DNA of 64,000 nt. Origin: Enterococcus_K sp051713825. GTDB lineage: Bacteria > Bacillota > Bacilli > Lactobacillales > Enterococcaceae. The notes beneath the pieces are model-generated. The model was not told where the DNA came from, ran no database searches, and worked only from the letters and a program-made list of their open reading frames with translations. This document shows positions 30,244-39,010 of this stretch, piece after piece. The DNA is taken from NCBI RefSeq assembly GCF_051713825.1, contig NZ_JBIOQR010000001.1, forward strand, positions 1,798,001 to 1,862,000, in the 5' to 3' direction. A program made the position numbers and the translations under genes. Within the stretch, counting starts at the first letter, position 1. Each line of letters begins with the position of its first letter.

Positions 30244-31077
30244 ATGACAATAAAAGCAATTGTATTAGATATTGATGGTACCTTATTAACTTCAGAAAGG
30301 AAAATTTCTCAAGGAACTAGAGAAGCCTTGATTCGCGCACAAAAAGACGGCATCAAAGTTATTCTGGCTTCTGGACGCCCTACACCAGGCATGTTGCATT
30401 TAGCAGAAGAATTGTGCATGGATACATACGAAGGATACATTGTTTCCTACAACGGAGTGATGGCTTTAGATTGCCAGACCAAACAACCCATTTTTAGCCA
30501 GCCAATTCCTACTGACTTAGCTAAACAAATCTTAACTCATTTAAAAGAATTCGAGTTGATTCCGATGATTAATGATGAAACCTATATGTATGTTAATGAT
30601 GTGTTTAATAACCAACTTCAGCTTCCAGACGGTCCTTTCAACATTATCCAATATGAATCAAGAGGCGGACAATTCCGCTTGTGCGAAGTTCCTGATTTGG
30701 CTGAATTTGTGGATTTCCCACTCTATAAAATTTTAATTGCTGGTGAAATAGAGTATCTTCAACAGCACTATCAAGCGATTCAAGCACCTTTTATAACTAC
30801 CTTAACAGCCGCTTTCTCCGCACCAGTTTATTTTGAGTTTACAATGAAAGGCATTGATAAAGCGAAAGCTGTCAGTGAGGTCGCAAAAAAACTGTTAATC
30901 ACACCAGAAGAAATCATCGCATTTGGTGATGGGCAAAATGATCGCACAATTATTGAATATGCGGGAATGGGCATCGCAATGGGCAATGCAGTAGACGAAT
31001 TAAAGGCTATTGCAGATGACATTACTTTATCAAATGATGAAGAGGGAATCGTTGCTGCATTAAAAAAATATTTATAA
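30244..31077 (+). CDS. Cof-type HAD-IIB family phosphatase
   Basis: The 277-residue product is a Cof/YidA-type HAD hydrolase: VLDIDGTLLTSE (motif I), LASGRP (motif II), a C2B cap in the middle, KGIDKAKAV (motif III Lys) and AFGDGQNDRTIIEYAG (motif IV). Such enzymes dephosphorylate sugar phosphates or flavin precursors in the cytoplasm; the substrate is unknown. AGGAG lies seven bases before the ATG at 30244; an in-frame ATG at 30226 lies upstream of that site and is unlikely. Confidence 0.88.
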   Translation: MTIKAIVLDIDGTLLTSERKISQGTREALIRAQKDGIKVILASGRPTPGMLHLAEELCMDTYEGYIVSYNGVMALDCQTKQPIFSQPIPTDLAKQILTHLKEFELIPMINDETYMYVNDVFNNQLQLPDGPFNIIQYESRGGQFRLCEVPDLAEFVDFPLYKILIAGEIEYLQQHYQAIQAPFITTLTAAFSAPVYFEFTMKGIDKAKAVSEVAKKLLITPEEIIAFGDGQNDRTIIEYAGMGIAMGNAVDELKAIADDITLSNDEEGIVAALKKYL

Positions 31078-31439
31078 ACATTTGTGGAATCGTAACTAGG
31101 TAAGATGATTTTTATTTTGAAAAGACCATTTATTAGGGCGATGAGAGAAAAATAGTGCCACTAAAAAAGACAAGAAGTTTCAAAGACAATCTCTGGTTGA
31201 CAAAGCCTGAGTCCTCTTATCATTCCTGCCTTTCAACTTGACTAAACTTGTTTTATCGTTGGTTCCGTTGCTTTTTTTGATAAACCTTTTACATTTTTTT
31301 GATTCTTACTTACAGATAAAATTTATAGTGAATCTGAAAATCTAGTGAATCTATTAAAAAATTTTCTCATCAGTCTCCCTTCTCGATGACATCGGTTTTT
31401 TATCAAAAAACGAGCAATAAATCCATCAAGCCAGTAGGA
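31078..31439. other. Gene-free stretch, nothing identified
   Basis: This AT-rich segment after the HAD gene has no convincing reading frame. A single arm, ACGAGCAATAA near 31410, matches one arm of the hairpin at 1995-2058, but the second arm is missing. Confidence 0.5.
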
Positions 31440-31561
31440 CTCTCATTTACTAACTTGGAAGGAGTATAAATGAGAGGTAACCCTACTTTTCTAGCTTATA
31501 AAGTTAAGACAAACAATTCCATGTAAGAGACAACACCGCTATTAGAAACAGGCGTCTCTTA
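31440..31561 (+). other. Structured mini-gene: hairpin-masked start, 18-codon frame, hairpin at the stop
   Basis: An 18-codon frame (31470-31526, MRGNPTFLAYKVKTNNSM) has a good GGAAGGAG site. The ATG sits in one arm of a perfect 10-bp inverted repeat, CTCTCATTTA (31440-31449) and TAAATGAGAG (31467-31476), with the ribosome binding site in the loop. A second perfect inverted repeat, TAAGAGAC (31524-31531) and GTCTCTTA (31554-31561), starts exactly at the stop codon. The pattern suggests a regulated leader peptide or small protein. Whether it is translated is unknown. Confidence 0.35.
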
Positions 31562-31624
31562 CGCTTCATCTTTTTTGCACATCGCTGTTCAACATCAGCT
31601 TTTTTCAAAAGCTGTGTTTCACAG

Positions 31625-31662
31625 CAAAAAAGGCATCGACCAGCTTTTTCACTGGTCGATAC
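31625..31662 (-). terminator. Terminator-like hairpin in the noncoding stretch
   Basis: ATCGACCAG (31634-31642) and CTGGTCGAT (31651-31659) pair perfectly. On the minus strand GCC and TTTTTT follow. It would end a minus-strand transcript coming from around 31.7 kb, for which no gene is visible. Confidence 0.5.
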
Positions 31663-31759
31663 CGTTGTCTTAGCTTAAATAAGCGTCTCTTTCTCCTCTA
31701 CTTATCGGTAATCCTAAAAAAAGAGTAGAAATATTGTCTCTTCTTAGGTACAATATAGG

Positions 31760-31863
31760 AGGTCAGTGTGCGCATTGGCTAGGGCAAACTTGATGATCAG
31801 TGTGTCTGATTACTCAAGGCTTCATACAACGACGCCAATCCTTGTATGAAGTGCCTTTTTTTA
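31760..31863 (+). ncRNA. Candidate small RNA with intrinsic terminator
   Basis: A possible -10 (TACAAT, 31749-31754) is followed by about 60 bases with two direct repeats TCAGTGTG (31763-31770 and 31797-31804). A strong terminator follows: CTTCATACAA (31820-31829), a 12-base loop, TTGTATGAAG (31842-31851), then T8. There is no credible protein frame; GGAGG at 31758-31762 is not followed by a suitable start. The -35 region is weak. It could be a trans-acting RNA or the antitoxin RNA of a type I toxin-antitoxin unit, but no toxin frame was found. Confidence 0.45.
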
Positions 31864-32042
31864 TTTGGATTTATTGCTCTACTCTCATTCTAATGAAAGA
31901 AAACCCTATAAGTCAAGAACAAAAAGTTAGGTAAAATGAAACCTTCCATATTTTCAAAATTAATAATCGAAAAAAACAAAAAAAATTTTGAAATTCGATT
32001 ATAATTATTTCCTAAAAGCTTTATAGACAACATATTTGCAGT

Positions 32043-32080
32043 AAAAAAGAATTCTTCACCTTCGAAGAATTCTTTTTCTT
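32043..32080. terminator. Bidirectional terminator after the YitT gene
   Basis: AAAGAATTCTTC (32046-32057) and GAAGAATTCTTT (32064-32075) form a perfect stem with T runs on both strands. It lies just after the minus-strand YitT stop. Confidence 0.8.
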
Positions 32081-32092
32081 TATTTTCCACTT

Positions 32093-33013
32093 TTATTTAA
32101 TTTTTTTTTCAGGAAAACGGCCAGTTGCTCGATAAGTCTTCTGTTCGCTCTCATTAGCAAACCGCCCGATCACAGAATGTGTCGGTAAAATATTAATAAA
32201 GGCATTTTCGTCAAGGGTCAAAACGGTTTGTTCCAGATCATAAAGCTCATAACGTGTCACAACCATCATAATCATTTTCCCTTCCACTTTTGCATAACCT
32301 CCGATTGAAGGTAGCAACGTCATTCCCCGTACCAACCTCTTTGAAATCGCATGAGCTACTTCTTCTGGTCTGACAGTGACAATCATTGCGGTTACTTTTT
32401 GATGACTCGTATGAATCATATCCACTACTTGGGTCATACAATAGATTGAAATAATGGTGAATAAGGCACTCTCCCAATTAAATAAAAAACCTGCCAACAT
32501 GACAATTAATCCGTTTAACAAAAACATATATTTACCCACAGTTTTTCCAGTAACTTGAGACAAAATCACTGATAGAATATCCATTCCACCTGTAGTAAAA
32601 CCATATTTTAATGAAAGACCTGCACCAATCCCAACAAAAACGCCGCCAACAATTGCATTCATTAAAATATTGTCAGTAACTTGCCCATTAGGAACAATCA
32701 CAGTCATTACAGAAATACATAAAACGGTTAGAAAGCTTAATAAAGTTGATGATTTGCCTAATTTGATATAACCTAATACAAAAACGGGAATATTGAGTAA
32801 GAAAATAAACATTCCTGTATCTACCTCAATAGAAAAGTAGGTCTTTAAAAGTGAGGCAATAATCTGGGCCATCCCATTCATTCCTGCAGAGAATACATGG
32901 GCAGGAATCAAAAAGTAATTCAGGCCAATTGCCGCAGTAATACCCGTTAATAAAATAACGCCAATTTTTGTAAGTATCTGATGCTCCTGATAGGTTCCTA
33001 TTAGTTTACTCAC
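32093..33013 (-). CDS. YitT family membrane protein (DUF161/DUF2179)
   Basis: The 306-residue protein has five or six membrane segments in its first 200 residues, including the family-typical GLNYFLIPAHVFSAGMNGMAQI and LKYGFTTGGMDILSVI. A cytoplasmic DUF2179 domain (about 215-295) contains GYAKVEGKMIMMVVTRYEL. YitT proteins are common in Firmicutes; transport function is suspected but not defined. The ATG has GGTGAG-type upstream bases. It stands alone between terminators. Confidence 0.88.
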   Translation of the reverse strand: MSKLIGTYQEHQILTKIGVILLTGITAAIGLNYFLIPAHVFSAGMNGMAQIIASLLKTYFSIEVDTGMFIFLLNIPVFVLGYIKLGKSSTLLSFLTVLCISVMTVIVPNGQVTDNILMNAIVGGVFVGIGAGLSLKYGFTTGGMDILSVILSQVTGKTVGKYMFLLNGLIVMLAGFLFNWESALFTIISIYCMTQVVDMIHTSHQKVTAMIVTVRPEEVAHAISKRLVRGMTLLPSIGGYAKVEGKMIMMVVTRYELYDLEQTVLTLDENAFINILPTHSVIGRFANESEQKTYRATGRFPEKKIK

Positions 33014-33184
33014 CTTTCACACTCCTTAAATAAATCCATAGCTAGAATAACAAATCCTCTTTAAAAATGAAATCATTATCCCTTAAATGAGAAGAATTTT
33101 ATCATTCGAAAATCGACTGGTCGTACAAGTCCTTTCATGGTATGCTTTAGCTAATGAAATTGAAACAAATTGGAGGAGAAATTT

Positions 33185-33676
33185 ATGGCAAAAGAAGCAA
33201 GTTTTGATATCGTATCTGAAGTGTCTATTGAAGAGGTTAAGAATGCCATCCAAATCGCATTAAAAGAGTTAAACAATCGCTTTGATTTTAAAGGTTCGAC
33301 AGTTGAGATTACATTGGATACTAATAAAGTAACCGTCGTTGGCGATGATGATTTCAAGTTAGATCAAATAAAAGATATCTTATTTAACAAATTGATGAAA
33401 CGTGGCGTGCCAATCAAAAATATCCATTTTTCAGAGACTGTTAAAGCTTTAGGTGGAAAAGCCCGTCAAACAGCAGAATTGATCTCTGGAATTGACAAAG
33501 AGAATGCCAAAAAAATTAATACGGCCATTAAAAATGCGAAATTAAAAGTAAAATCACAAATACAAGATGATCAGATTCGCGTCACTGGAAAAAATAGAGA
33601 TGATTTACAAGAAGTCATTCAAACCTTGAGAAAAATGGACTTGCCTATCGAACTACAATTTACAAATTATCGATAG
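33185..33676 (+). CDS. YajQ family nucleotide-binding protein
   Basis: The 163-residue product starts MAKEASFDIVSEVS and contains NRFDFKGS, GKARQTAELISGIDKENAKKI and KSQIQDDQIRVTGKNRDDLQ, all strong YajQ family segments. YajQ proteins bind nucleotides; a homologue in Xanthomonas binds cyclic di-GMP, and in most Firmicutes the role is unclear. GGAGGAG lies six bases before the ATG at 33185; the frame extends five codons upstream without a site. Confidence 0.93.
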   Translation: MAKEASFDIVSEVSIEEVKNAIQIALKELNNRFDFKGSTVEITLDTNKVTVVGDDDFKLDQIKDILFNKLMKRGVPIKNIHFSETVKALGGKARQTAELISGIDKENAKKINTAIKNAKLKVKSQIQDDQIRVTGKNRDDLQEVIQTLRKMDLPIELQFTNYR

Positions 33677-33697
33677 GAACGCCTTTCAAAACAAAAA

Positions 33698-33746
33698 AAC
33701 TAGGTACGTACTCGCTTTAACGAGCTAAGACGTACCTAGTTTTTTA
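33698..33746 (+). terminator. Terminator after the YajQ gene
   Basis: AACTAGGTACGT and ACGTACCTAGTT form a long perfect stem with an inner CTCG/CGAG stem, followed by TTTT. It lies between the convergent YajQ and helicase genes and may serve both. Confidence 0.85.
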
Positions 33747-33768
33747 AGTTGATGAAAAAAATTTCAAT

Positions 33769-36141
33769 TTAATTCGTTAGCCCGTTCTTTTTGTCCGTTG
33801 TCTGCCAAAAATTTTTGATTTCCTCTTTTAATTGAAGTGAGTTAAAGGCTGTTTTGTAATGCTGCCAGTGAGGCGGAAACAACTCTTGATAACGCGGTGT
33901 CTTAAACCGTCTATCAAGTAATAACACCACACCCACATCAGATACATCTCGAATAACGCGACCTGCTGCTTGTAAAACCTTATTCATTCCCGGAAGCTGA
34001 TAAGCAAATGAAAAGCCATTTTTCTCCTCTTCATCATAATATTCTTTAATTAACTCCTGTTCGTGATTCATTTGAGGCAAGCCTACCCCAACAATTGCAG
34101 TCCCTATCAGTCGGCTTCCTTTCAAATCAATTCCCTCTGAAAAAATTCCGCCCAACACACAAAACCCCACCAAAGTTTTTTTAGGGTCTTTTTCAAATTT
34201 CTCCAAAAATGCTTCTCGTTCTTCTTCGTTCATATGGGTATCTTGAATTAGCGTCTGAATTCCCGGATATTCTTGTTTAAACCCTTCTGCCACATTATCC
34301 AGATAGTGATAGGAAGGAAAAAAGACCAAGTAATTTCCGGTTTTCGCTTGTACTAAATCACCAATTGCTTGAACCACATCTGGCTCACTTGCTTGTCGTT
34401 TTTGATAAGTCGTTTCTATATAGTTTGCCACAATAATCCGCTGATTGTTCATTGGAAAAGGACTCGGTAATCGATACGCCAAACTCTCCTTCCCACCTAA
34501 AACAGTTTGATAATAAGACAGGGGTGAGAAGCTAGCAGAAAATAATAAACTTGCCACCCCTTTAGAAAGAGAAGACTCTAAAAAGTCTGATGGATCAATA
34601 CAGAATTGTCTCACAATTAAGTCCCCGAGTTTACGTTCAATTGTTGTCTCATAATGATCATCATAAAACTCACTCATTTTTAGAAATCTCAGAACGTCAA
34701 AATAGTAAGATAGTACTTTGGGTTGGGCAGGATCTTCTGGAAATTCGGCCAACCATTCTTGCATCTTTTCACTTAGTTTATATAGCTGATTAATTAAACT
34801 CTCTGCTGGTTGTTTCTGATGGTGATACGACCAACCATCTTCTTCGGCAATCTTTTCAATAGACAAAAACTCTTTAGAGACTTTTTTTAATACGCGTTGC
34901 AGCTTCTTATGTTCAGACCCCAACTCAAAAATCACCTCTGAACAACGATTTTTTTCAATGGTCGCTGAATACATCTCTCGAGAACGATTCACTAGGTTGT
35001 GGGCCTCATCAATCAAAAAAATATTCTCCTCATTTTCCTCTTGTTCAAAAAATCGACGTAAATAAACAGTGGGATCAAACAGATAGTTATAGTCGCCAAT
35101 AATAATATCACACCACAAACTAACATCTAAAGAAAGCTCAAAGGGACATAATGTATGTTTTTTAGCGTATCTTTCTATAACTTCCCTATTCATTTGGTTT
35201 TCATGATTTAATAAGTCCCATAAACCTTCATTCAATCGATCATAGTACCCATTTGCATAAATACAATGCTCTGGTGTACAGTTTCGCTCGGTCAAAAAGC
35301 AGATTTTGTCCTTCGCTGTTAAGGTGACACTTTTTGTCTTTGCACCTGCCTCACTCAAGGCTACCAAGGCATCTTCGGCAACTTGTCGAGTGATTGTTTT
35401 GGCGGTTAAATAAAAGACCCGCTCACCTTCTTCCTCCCCTATAGCTTTCAACGTAGGAAAAAGGGTTGAAATGGTTTTTCCAGTTCCTGTCGGCGCCTCA
35501 ACAAACAGCTTTTGTTTGGTTCGGATGGTCTTATAGGCAGCTACAGCAAGCTCACGTTGTCCCGTTCGATAGTCACCATAGGGAAACTTCAAAGCCTTTA
35601 GCGAAGTATTTCTGAGTATCCGCCAGTTTTCTTTAAAAATCACCCATTCCTTATAATCTGCCACCAACTGGTTAAAAAACTCTTCTAATTCATGGGCAGA
35701 AAAATGGCGAGTGGTTCTTGTTATAATTTCTTCGATTGTTTGAAAATATGTCAGTTGAATGGTTATTTCTTCTAACTCGTTTTGACTCAGATAGATATAC
35801 CCGTAAACCATCGCTTGATAAAAGAACAAGTCAATTTGATAAGGCTCTAACTCTTCAAACCGAGGCTCGGAGGTTTTTATTTCGTCGATTATCCATTGTC
35901 CCTCTTTTTCGAAAACACCATCTGCTCGACCTTCAATATTCAAGGTCAGCTCTTCAAAGACAACCTCAGTTTTTAAAAAGACTTCTTTTTGATAAGAGTC
36001 ACCGGCTTCTTTTTGTAGCTTGCGATGAATTCTTGCCCCTTCAAGTGCTGTGTGCGTACTATTATTTTGGCTAGAATCGATACTGCCTTTTTTTAAGATA
36101 AACTCGACAAGCTGTCTGACTGAAATTTTCGACTGTTTCAT
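33769..36141 (-). CDS. PD-(D/E)XK nuclease / XPD-DinG-type DNA helicase fusion
   Basis: The 790-residue protein begins with a RecB-like nuclease segment: GRADGVF and WIIDEIKTSE (about 72-92) give the D...ExK pattern. It continues with an SF2 helicase of the XPD/DinG group: Walker A APTGTGKT (about 215-222), DEAH (IFLIDEAHN, about 375), and the late QAAGRVIRD motif VI. Four cysteines between motifs I and II (KICFLTERNC, EHCIYA, HTLCPF) can hold a 4Fe-4S cluster as in XPD. It should unwind and perhaps cut damaged DNA. A Gram-positive LexA box lies 18 bases upstream of the ATG, so SOS control is likely. The ribosome binding site is AAGGAGGG. Confidence 0.88.
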   Translation of the reverse strand: MKQSKISVRQLVEFILKKGSIDSSQNNSTHTALEGARIHRKLQKEAGDSYQKEVFLKTEVVFEELTLNIEGRADGVFEKEGQWIIDEIKTSEPRFEELEPYQIDLFFYQAMVYGYIYLSQNELEEITIQLTYFQTIEEIITRTTRHFSAHELEEFFNQLVADYKEWVIFKENWRILRNTSLKALKFPYGDYRTGQRELAVAAYKTIRTKQKLFVEAPTGTGKTISTLFPTLKAIGEEEGERVFYLTAKTITRQVAEDALVALSEAGAKTKSVTLTAKDKICFLTERNCTPEHCIYANGYYDRLNEGLWDLLNHENQMNREVIERYAKKHTLCPFELSLDVSLWCDIIIGDYNYLFDPTVYLRRFFEQEENEENIFLIDEAHNLVNRSREMYSATIEKNRCSEVIFELGSEHKKLQRVLKKVSKEFLSIEKIAEEDGWSYHHQKQPAESLINQLYKLSEKMQEWLAEFPEDPAQPKVLSYYFDVLRFLKMSEFYDDHYETTIERKLGDLIVRQFCIDPSDFLESSLSKGVASLLFSASFSPLSYYQTVLGGKESLAYRLPSPFPMNNQRIIVANYIETTYQKRQASEPDVVQAIGDLVQAKTGNYLVFFPSYHYLDNVAEGFKQEYPGIQTLIQDTHMNEEEREAFLEKFEKDPKKTLVGFCVLGGIFSEGIDLKGSRLIGTAIVGVGLPQMNHEQELIKEYYDEEEKNGFSFAYQLPGMNKVLQAAGRVIRDVSDVGVVLLLDRRFKTPRYQELFPPHWQHYKTAFNSLQLKEEIKNFWQTTDKKNGLTN

Positions 36142-36158
36142 GGGACCCTCCTTATCAA

Positions 36159-36172
36159 CAAACGAATGTTCG
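36159..36172 (-). promoter_or_regulatory. LexA (SOS) box upstream of the helicase
   Basis: Minus-strand CGAACATTCGTTTG matches the Gram-positive LexA/DinR consensus (CGAAC-N4-GTTYG). It overlaps the likely core promoter (TATATA just upstream) and ends 17 bases before the start codon, a position suited to repression. Confidence 0.75.
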
Positions 36173-36283
36173 TATATACTAAAACCTAATTATAAATCAG
36201 AACGCCACGTTTTTAAAGAAGGAAGTTTTTCCTTGAGATAAACAGATCTTTTCCTTACTTTTGACTTACTTCTCAATAAAACA

Positions 36284-36313
36284 AAAAAATTCCCTGCGGA
36301 TAAACAGGGAAAA
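36284..36313 (-). terminator. Terminator-like hairpin upstream of the helicase
   Basis: TTCCCTG (36291-36297) and CAGGGAA (36306-36312) pair. On the minus strand TTTTTTT follows. It sits about 150 bases upstream of the helicase start and would end a minus-strand transcript starting in 36313-36470, where no gene is visible. The rest of 36173-36454 has no clear feature. Confidence 0.5.
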
Positions 36314-36454
36314 GGATAAAGAATTAGGATTTCTTTGGATAAGTTCAATATAGACTAGTTTTCTTAGAAACTCATGAAAACCTGATAGTCTTACGTTTAG
36401 AATTCACTCTATATTTTCATAGAATCTGATTATTCAGAAAACTCCTGTCTTTTT

Positions 36455-36483
36455 TTGTTCCTGCTCAATTATTGAGGTATACT
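36455..36483 (+). promoter_or_regulatory. Promoter of the MBL hydrolase gene
   Basis: TTGTTC (36455-36460) and TATACT (36478-36483) are 17 bases apart, 45 bases before the start codon. Confidence 0.65.
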
Positions 36484-36528
36484 ATACTAGTAAAGAAAAT
36501 CAACAGATACGTTTTGAGGAGGACATTT

Positions 36529-37152
36529 ATGAAGATTACTCGAATGAAAACCGGACCGATTCAAGAGAACTGTTATCTAATTTCTAATGATAAAGCATTA
36601 TTGATTGTTGATCCTGGTGAAGATGCAAAACAAATTATTACTGAGATTACTCGTATAGGTCAACAGCCTGTCGCCATTTTATTGACACATACTCACTATG
36701 ACCACATTGGTGCTGTGGAGGAAATCCGTCAGCACTATAAGATTCCCGTTTATGTGAGCCCATTAGAGCAAGCATGGCTTAGTAATCCGATGATGAACCT
36801 ATCTGGTTTAGGTCGTCATGATGATATCCAGACAATCATTGTTCAACCAGCTGAATATGAATTTGAAATGAAGGAGTATCTTCTTGGTGATATGCGTTTT
36901 ACCGTTGTCCCAACACCTGGACACTCGATTGGCAGTGTCAGTTTTATTTTTGATGACTTTGTTGTTTCTGGCGATGCTTTATTTAGAGGGAGCATTGGAC
37001 GAACAGACCTTCCTACAGGGAACCTCGAACAGCTACTAACTAGCATTAAAACGCAGCTCTTCCCTCTTCCAAATGAGTTTGCAGTCTATCCTGGACATGG
37101 AGATGCGACAACCATCGAACACGAACGACTAACGAATCCTTTTTTCAACTAA
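36529..37152 (+). CDS. MBL-fold hydrolase (glyoxalase II-like)
   Basis: The 207-residue enzyme has the metallo-beta-lactamase metal site THTHYDHIG (HxHxDH, about 55-63), PTPGHSIGS (His, about 133), SGDALFRGSIGR (Asp, about 153) and YPGHGDATT (His near the C-terminus). This is the short glyoxalase-II-like group found across Firmicutes; hydrolysis of a thioester or persulfide is possible. GGAGGA precedes the ATG at 36529. It lies 22 bases before the histidine phosphatase gene and is probably co-transcribed with it. Confidence 0.88.
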   Translation: MKITRMKTGPIQENCYLISNDKALLIVDPGEDAKQIITEITRIGQQPVAILLTHTHYDHIGAVEEIRQHYKIPVYVSPLEQAWLSNPMMNLSGLGRHDDIQTIIVQPAEYEFEMKEYLLGDMRFTVVPTPGHSIGSVSFIFDDFVVSGDALFRGSIGRTDLPTGNLEQLLTSIKTQLFPLPNEFAVYPGHGDATTIEHERLTNPFFN

Positions 37153-37174
37153 AAATTTATAAGGAGTGTAGTAA

Positions 37175-37879
37175 ATGACCGAAACGACTTTATATGTAGT
37201 CCGACATGGAAAAACTATGTTTAATACGATTGAACGTGTGCAAGGCTGGTGTGATACCCCTTTAACCAAAGCTGGTCAAGAAGGCATTCACTATTTAGGC
37301 CTTGGTCTTAGAGAAGTGCCTTTCGCAGAAGCCTATTCTAGTGATAGCGGCCGAGCAATTGAAACGAGCCGTATTATTCTTGGTGAGCATGCACATGGAC
37401 GCGACATCCCCTATTCAATTGATAATCGAATTCGAGAATGGTGTTTTGGCTCTCTAGAAGGCGGTTATGATATGGAGATGTGGGGTGTGGTGCCTCGAGT
37501 ACTTAATTTCCAAAACTATGATGACATGATTGAAACAGATGTTACCTTTAGACAGATTGCAGAAGCGATTCAAGCAGTTGATACTGCAAATTGGGCCGAA
37601 CCTTATGAGGTCTTACGTAACCGTGTATGGTCAGGCTTTGAAGATATTGCTCATCGAAGAGAAAAAGCAGGTGGTGGGAATGTTTTAATTGTCTCACATG
37701 GCTTAACTATTGCCTTTTTATTAAACTTGATTGATGAAAAACAACCTATTCGTGCCGGCCTACAAAACGGAAGTGTTACAAAAATCACTTACAAAGAAGG
37801 AAAATTCTCCATCCAAGACATAAATAATGTAGACTATATCGAAAATGGCAAAAAAAAGTCTAACACCATTCTAAACTAA
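37175..37879 (+). CDS. Histidine phosphatase family protein
   Basis: The 234-residue product has the phosphoglycerate-mutase-like signature LYVVRHGKTMFN (catalytic RHG near residue 9), TPLTKAGQEG, SDSGRAIETSR, EWCFGSLEGG and a late LIVSHGLTIAFLL with the second catalytic His. It is probably a broad phosphatase, not a glycolytic mutase. GGAG precedes its ATG, and it is the second gene after the MBL hydrolase. Confidence 0.88.
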   Translation: MTETTLYVVRHGKTMFNTIERVQGWCDTPLTKAGQEGIHYLGLGLREVPFAEAYSSDSGRAIETSRIILGEHAHGRDIPYSIDNRIREWCFGSLEGGYDMEMWGVVPRVLNFQNYDDMIETDVTFRQIAEAIQAVDTANWAEPYEVLRNRVWSGFEDIAHRREKAGGGNVLIVSHGLTIAFLLNLIDEKQPIRAGLQNGSVTKITYKEGKFSIQDINNVDYIENGKKKSNTILN

Positions 37880-37888
37880 ATTTCTATC

Positions 37889-37950
37889 AAAATTGTCTAA
37901 AATAAACCTTATCTAGCACGTTTAGAGACTGTCTTTTTTAGACAATTTTT
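37889..37950 (+). terminator. Terminator after the histidine phosphatase
   Basis: AAAATTGTCTAAAA (37889-37902) and TTTTTAGACAATTTTT (37935-37950) form a long stem ending in T residues. Confidence 0.65.
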
Positions 37951-38077
37951 CTTTTATATCTTCTTACAAACTTCAAGTTTTTCATAAAAACCTAAGTCTA
38001 CTTCATAAAAAGTTTGGTTTTCCTTATAATAACAGGTATACTAAACTTGTATTTTTTTGTCTGAAAGGAATGAAACT

Positions 38078-38911
38078 ATGTTACTAGCAAATATTTGGAA
38101 AGCAATTGTTTTAGGAATTGTTGAAGGTATCACTGAGTGGTTACCTATAAGTAGTACTGGACACCTCATTTTAGTCGATGAATTCATTAAAATGGATGTC
38201 AGTAAAGATTTTACCACAATGTTTAATGTGGTCATCCAGTTAGGAGCAATCTTAGCCGTGGTTGTCTTATATTTTGATAAGTTAAACCCCTTCTCCACTA
38301 AAAAAACAACGATTGAGAAGAACAACACGTGGACATTGTGGTTTAAAGTTGTCGTTGCTTGTGTTCCAGCAGGCATCTTAGGACTTCTACTAGATGATTT
38401 CTTGGATGAGCACTTCCACAAGTTTTTACCTGTTTCTATCATGTTGATTGTTTATGGGGTTGCCTTTATCGTTGTTGAAAAAAGAAATAAAAATGCGACA
38501 CCCAAATGTACTTCATTGAATGATTTTACTTATAAAGCGGCATTGGTCGTAGGGTTCTTCCAAGTTCTTTCGTTGATTCCTGGAACCTCTCGTTCGGGTG
38601 CAACAATCCTAGGAGCAATCCTCATTGGTGCTTCTCGTTTTGTCGCTACAGAGTTTTCATTTTTCTTAGGAATCCCTGTGATGTTTGGGGCAAGTGGGAT
38701 TAAAATTTTGAAGTTCATCAAGGCTGGAAATTCTTTCGACTTCCAACAAACCTTTTTATTATTGTTAGGGATGATCGTCGCCTTTGTTGTTTCGATCATT
38801 GCCATTAAATTCTTATTAAATTATTTGAAACGAAATGACTTCACCGTCTTTGGTTGGTACCGAATTATTTTAGGAGTCATCCTTATTGGCTATTGGTTGA
38901 TTACCTTATAA
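38078..38911 (+). CDS. uppP: Undecaprenyl-diphosphate phosphatase
   Basis: The 277-residue membrane protein has the UppP/BacA signatures: EGITEWLPISSTGHLIL (about 13-29) and IPGTSRSGATILGA (about 167-180), with at least seven hydrophobic segments. It dephosphorylates undecaprenyl diphosphate to recycle the lipid carrier for peptidoglycan synthesis and contributes to bacitracin tolerance. AAAGGAA precedes the ATG at 38078. It stands alone, with a terminator on each side. Confidence 0.95.
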   Translation: MLLANIWKAIVLGIVEGITEWLPISSTGHLILVDEFIKMDVSKDFTTMFNVVIQLGAILAVVVLYFDKLNPFSTKKTTIEKNNTWTLWFKVVVACVPAGILGLLLDDFLDEHFHKFLPVSIMLIVYGVAFIVVEKRNKNATPKCTSLNDFTYKAALVVGFFQVLSLIPGTSRSGATILGAILIGASRFVATEFSFFLGIPVMFGASGIKILKFIKAGNSFDFQQTFLLLLGMIVAFVVSIIAIKFLLNYLKRNDFTVFGWYRIILGVILIGYWLITL

Positions 38912-38918
38912 TATTTGT

Positions 38919-38952
38919 AGAAGTACAGGATAAATTCTGTGCTTCTTTTTTT
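38919..38952 (+). terminator. Terminator after uppP
   Basis: AGAAGTACAG pairs with CTGTGCTTCT (38919-38946), one G-U pair, followed by seven T. Confidence 0.8.
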
Positions 38953-38963
38953 ACCCTTTTTAT

Positions 38964-38978
38964 TGATAATAATTATCA
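38964..38978 (+). promoter_or_regulatory. Fur-family box 1 upstream of the metal ATPase
   Basis: TGATAATAATTATCA is a perfect 7-1-7 inverted repeat, the classical Fur-type operator (also compatible with Zur or PerR). It lies about 120 bases before the ATPase start. Confidence 0.75.
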
Positions 38979-39010
38979 TTAAAAATTCTATCTCACTTAG
39001 ATATTTCAAT

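Noticed and set aside
31890..32090. 66-codon minus-strand frame rich in Phe
   Set aside because: It overlaps the terminator after the YitT gene and has no ribosome binding site.
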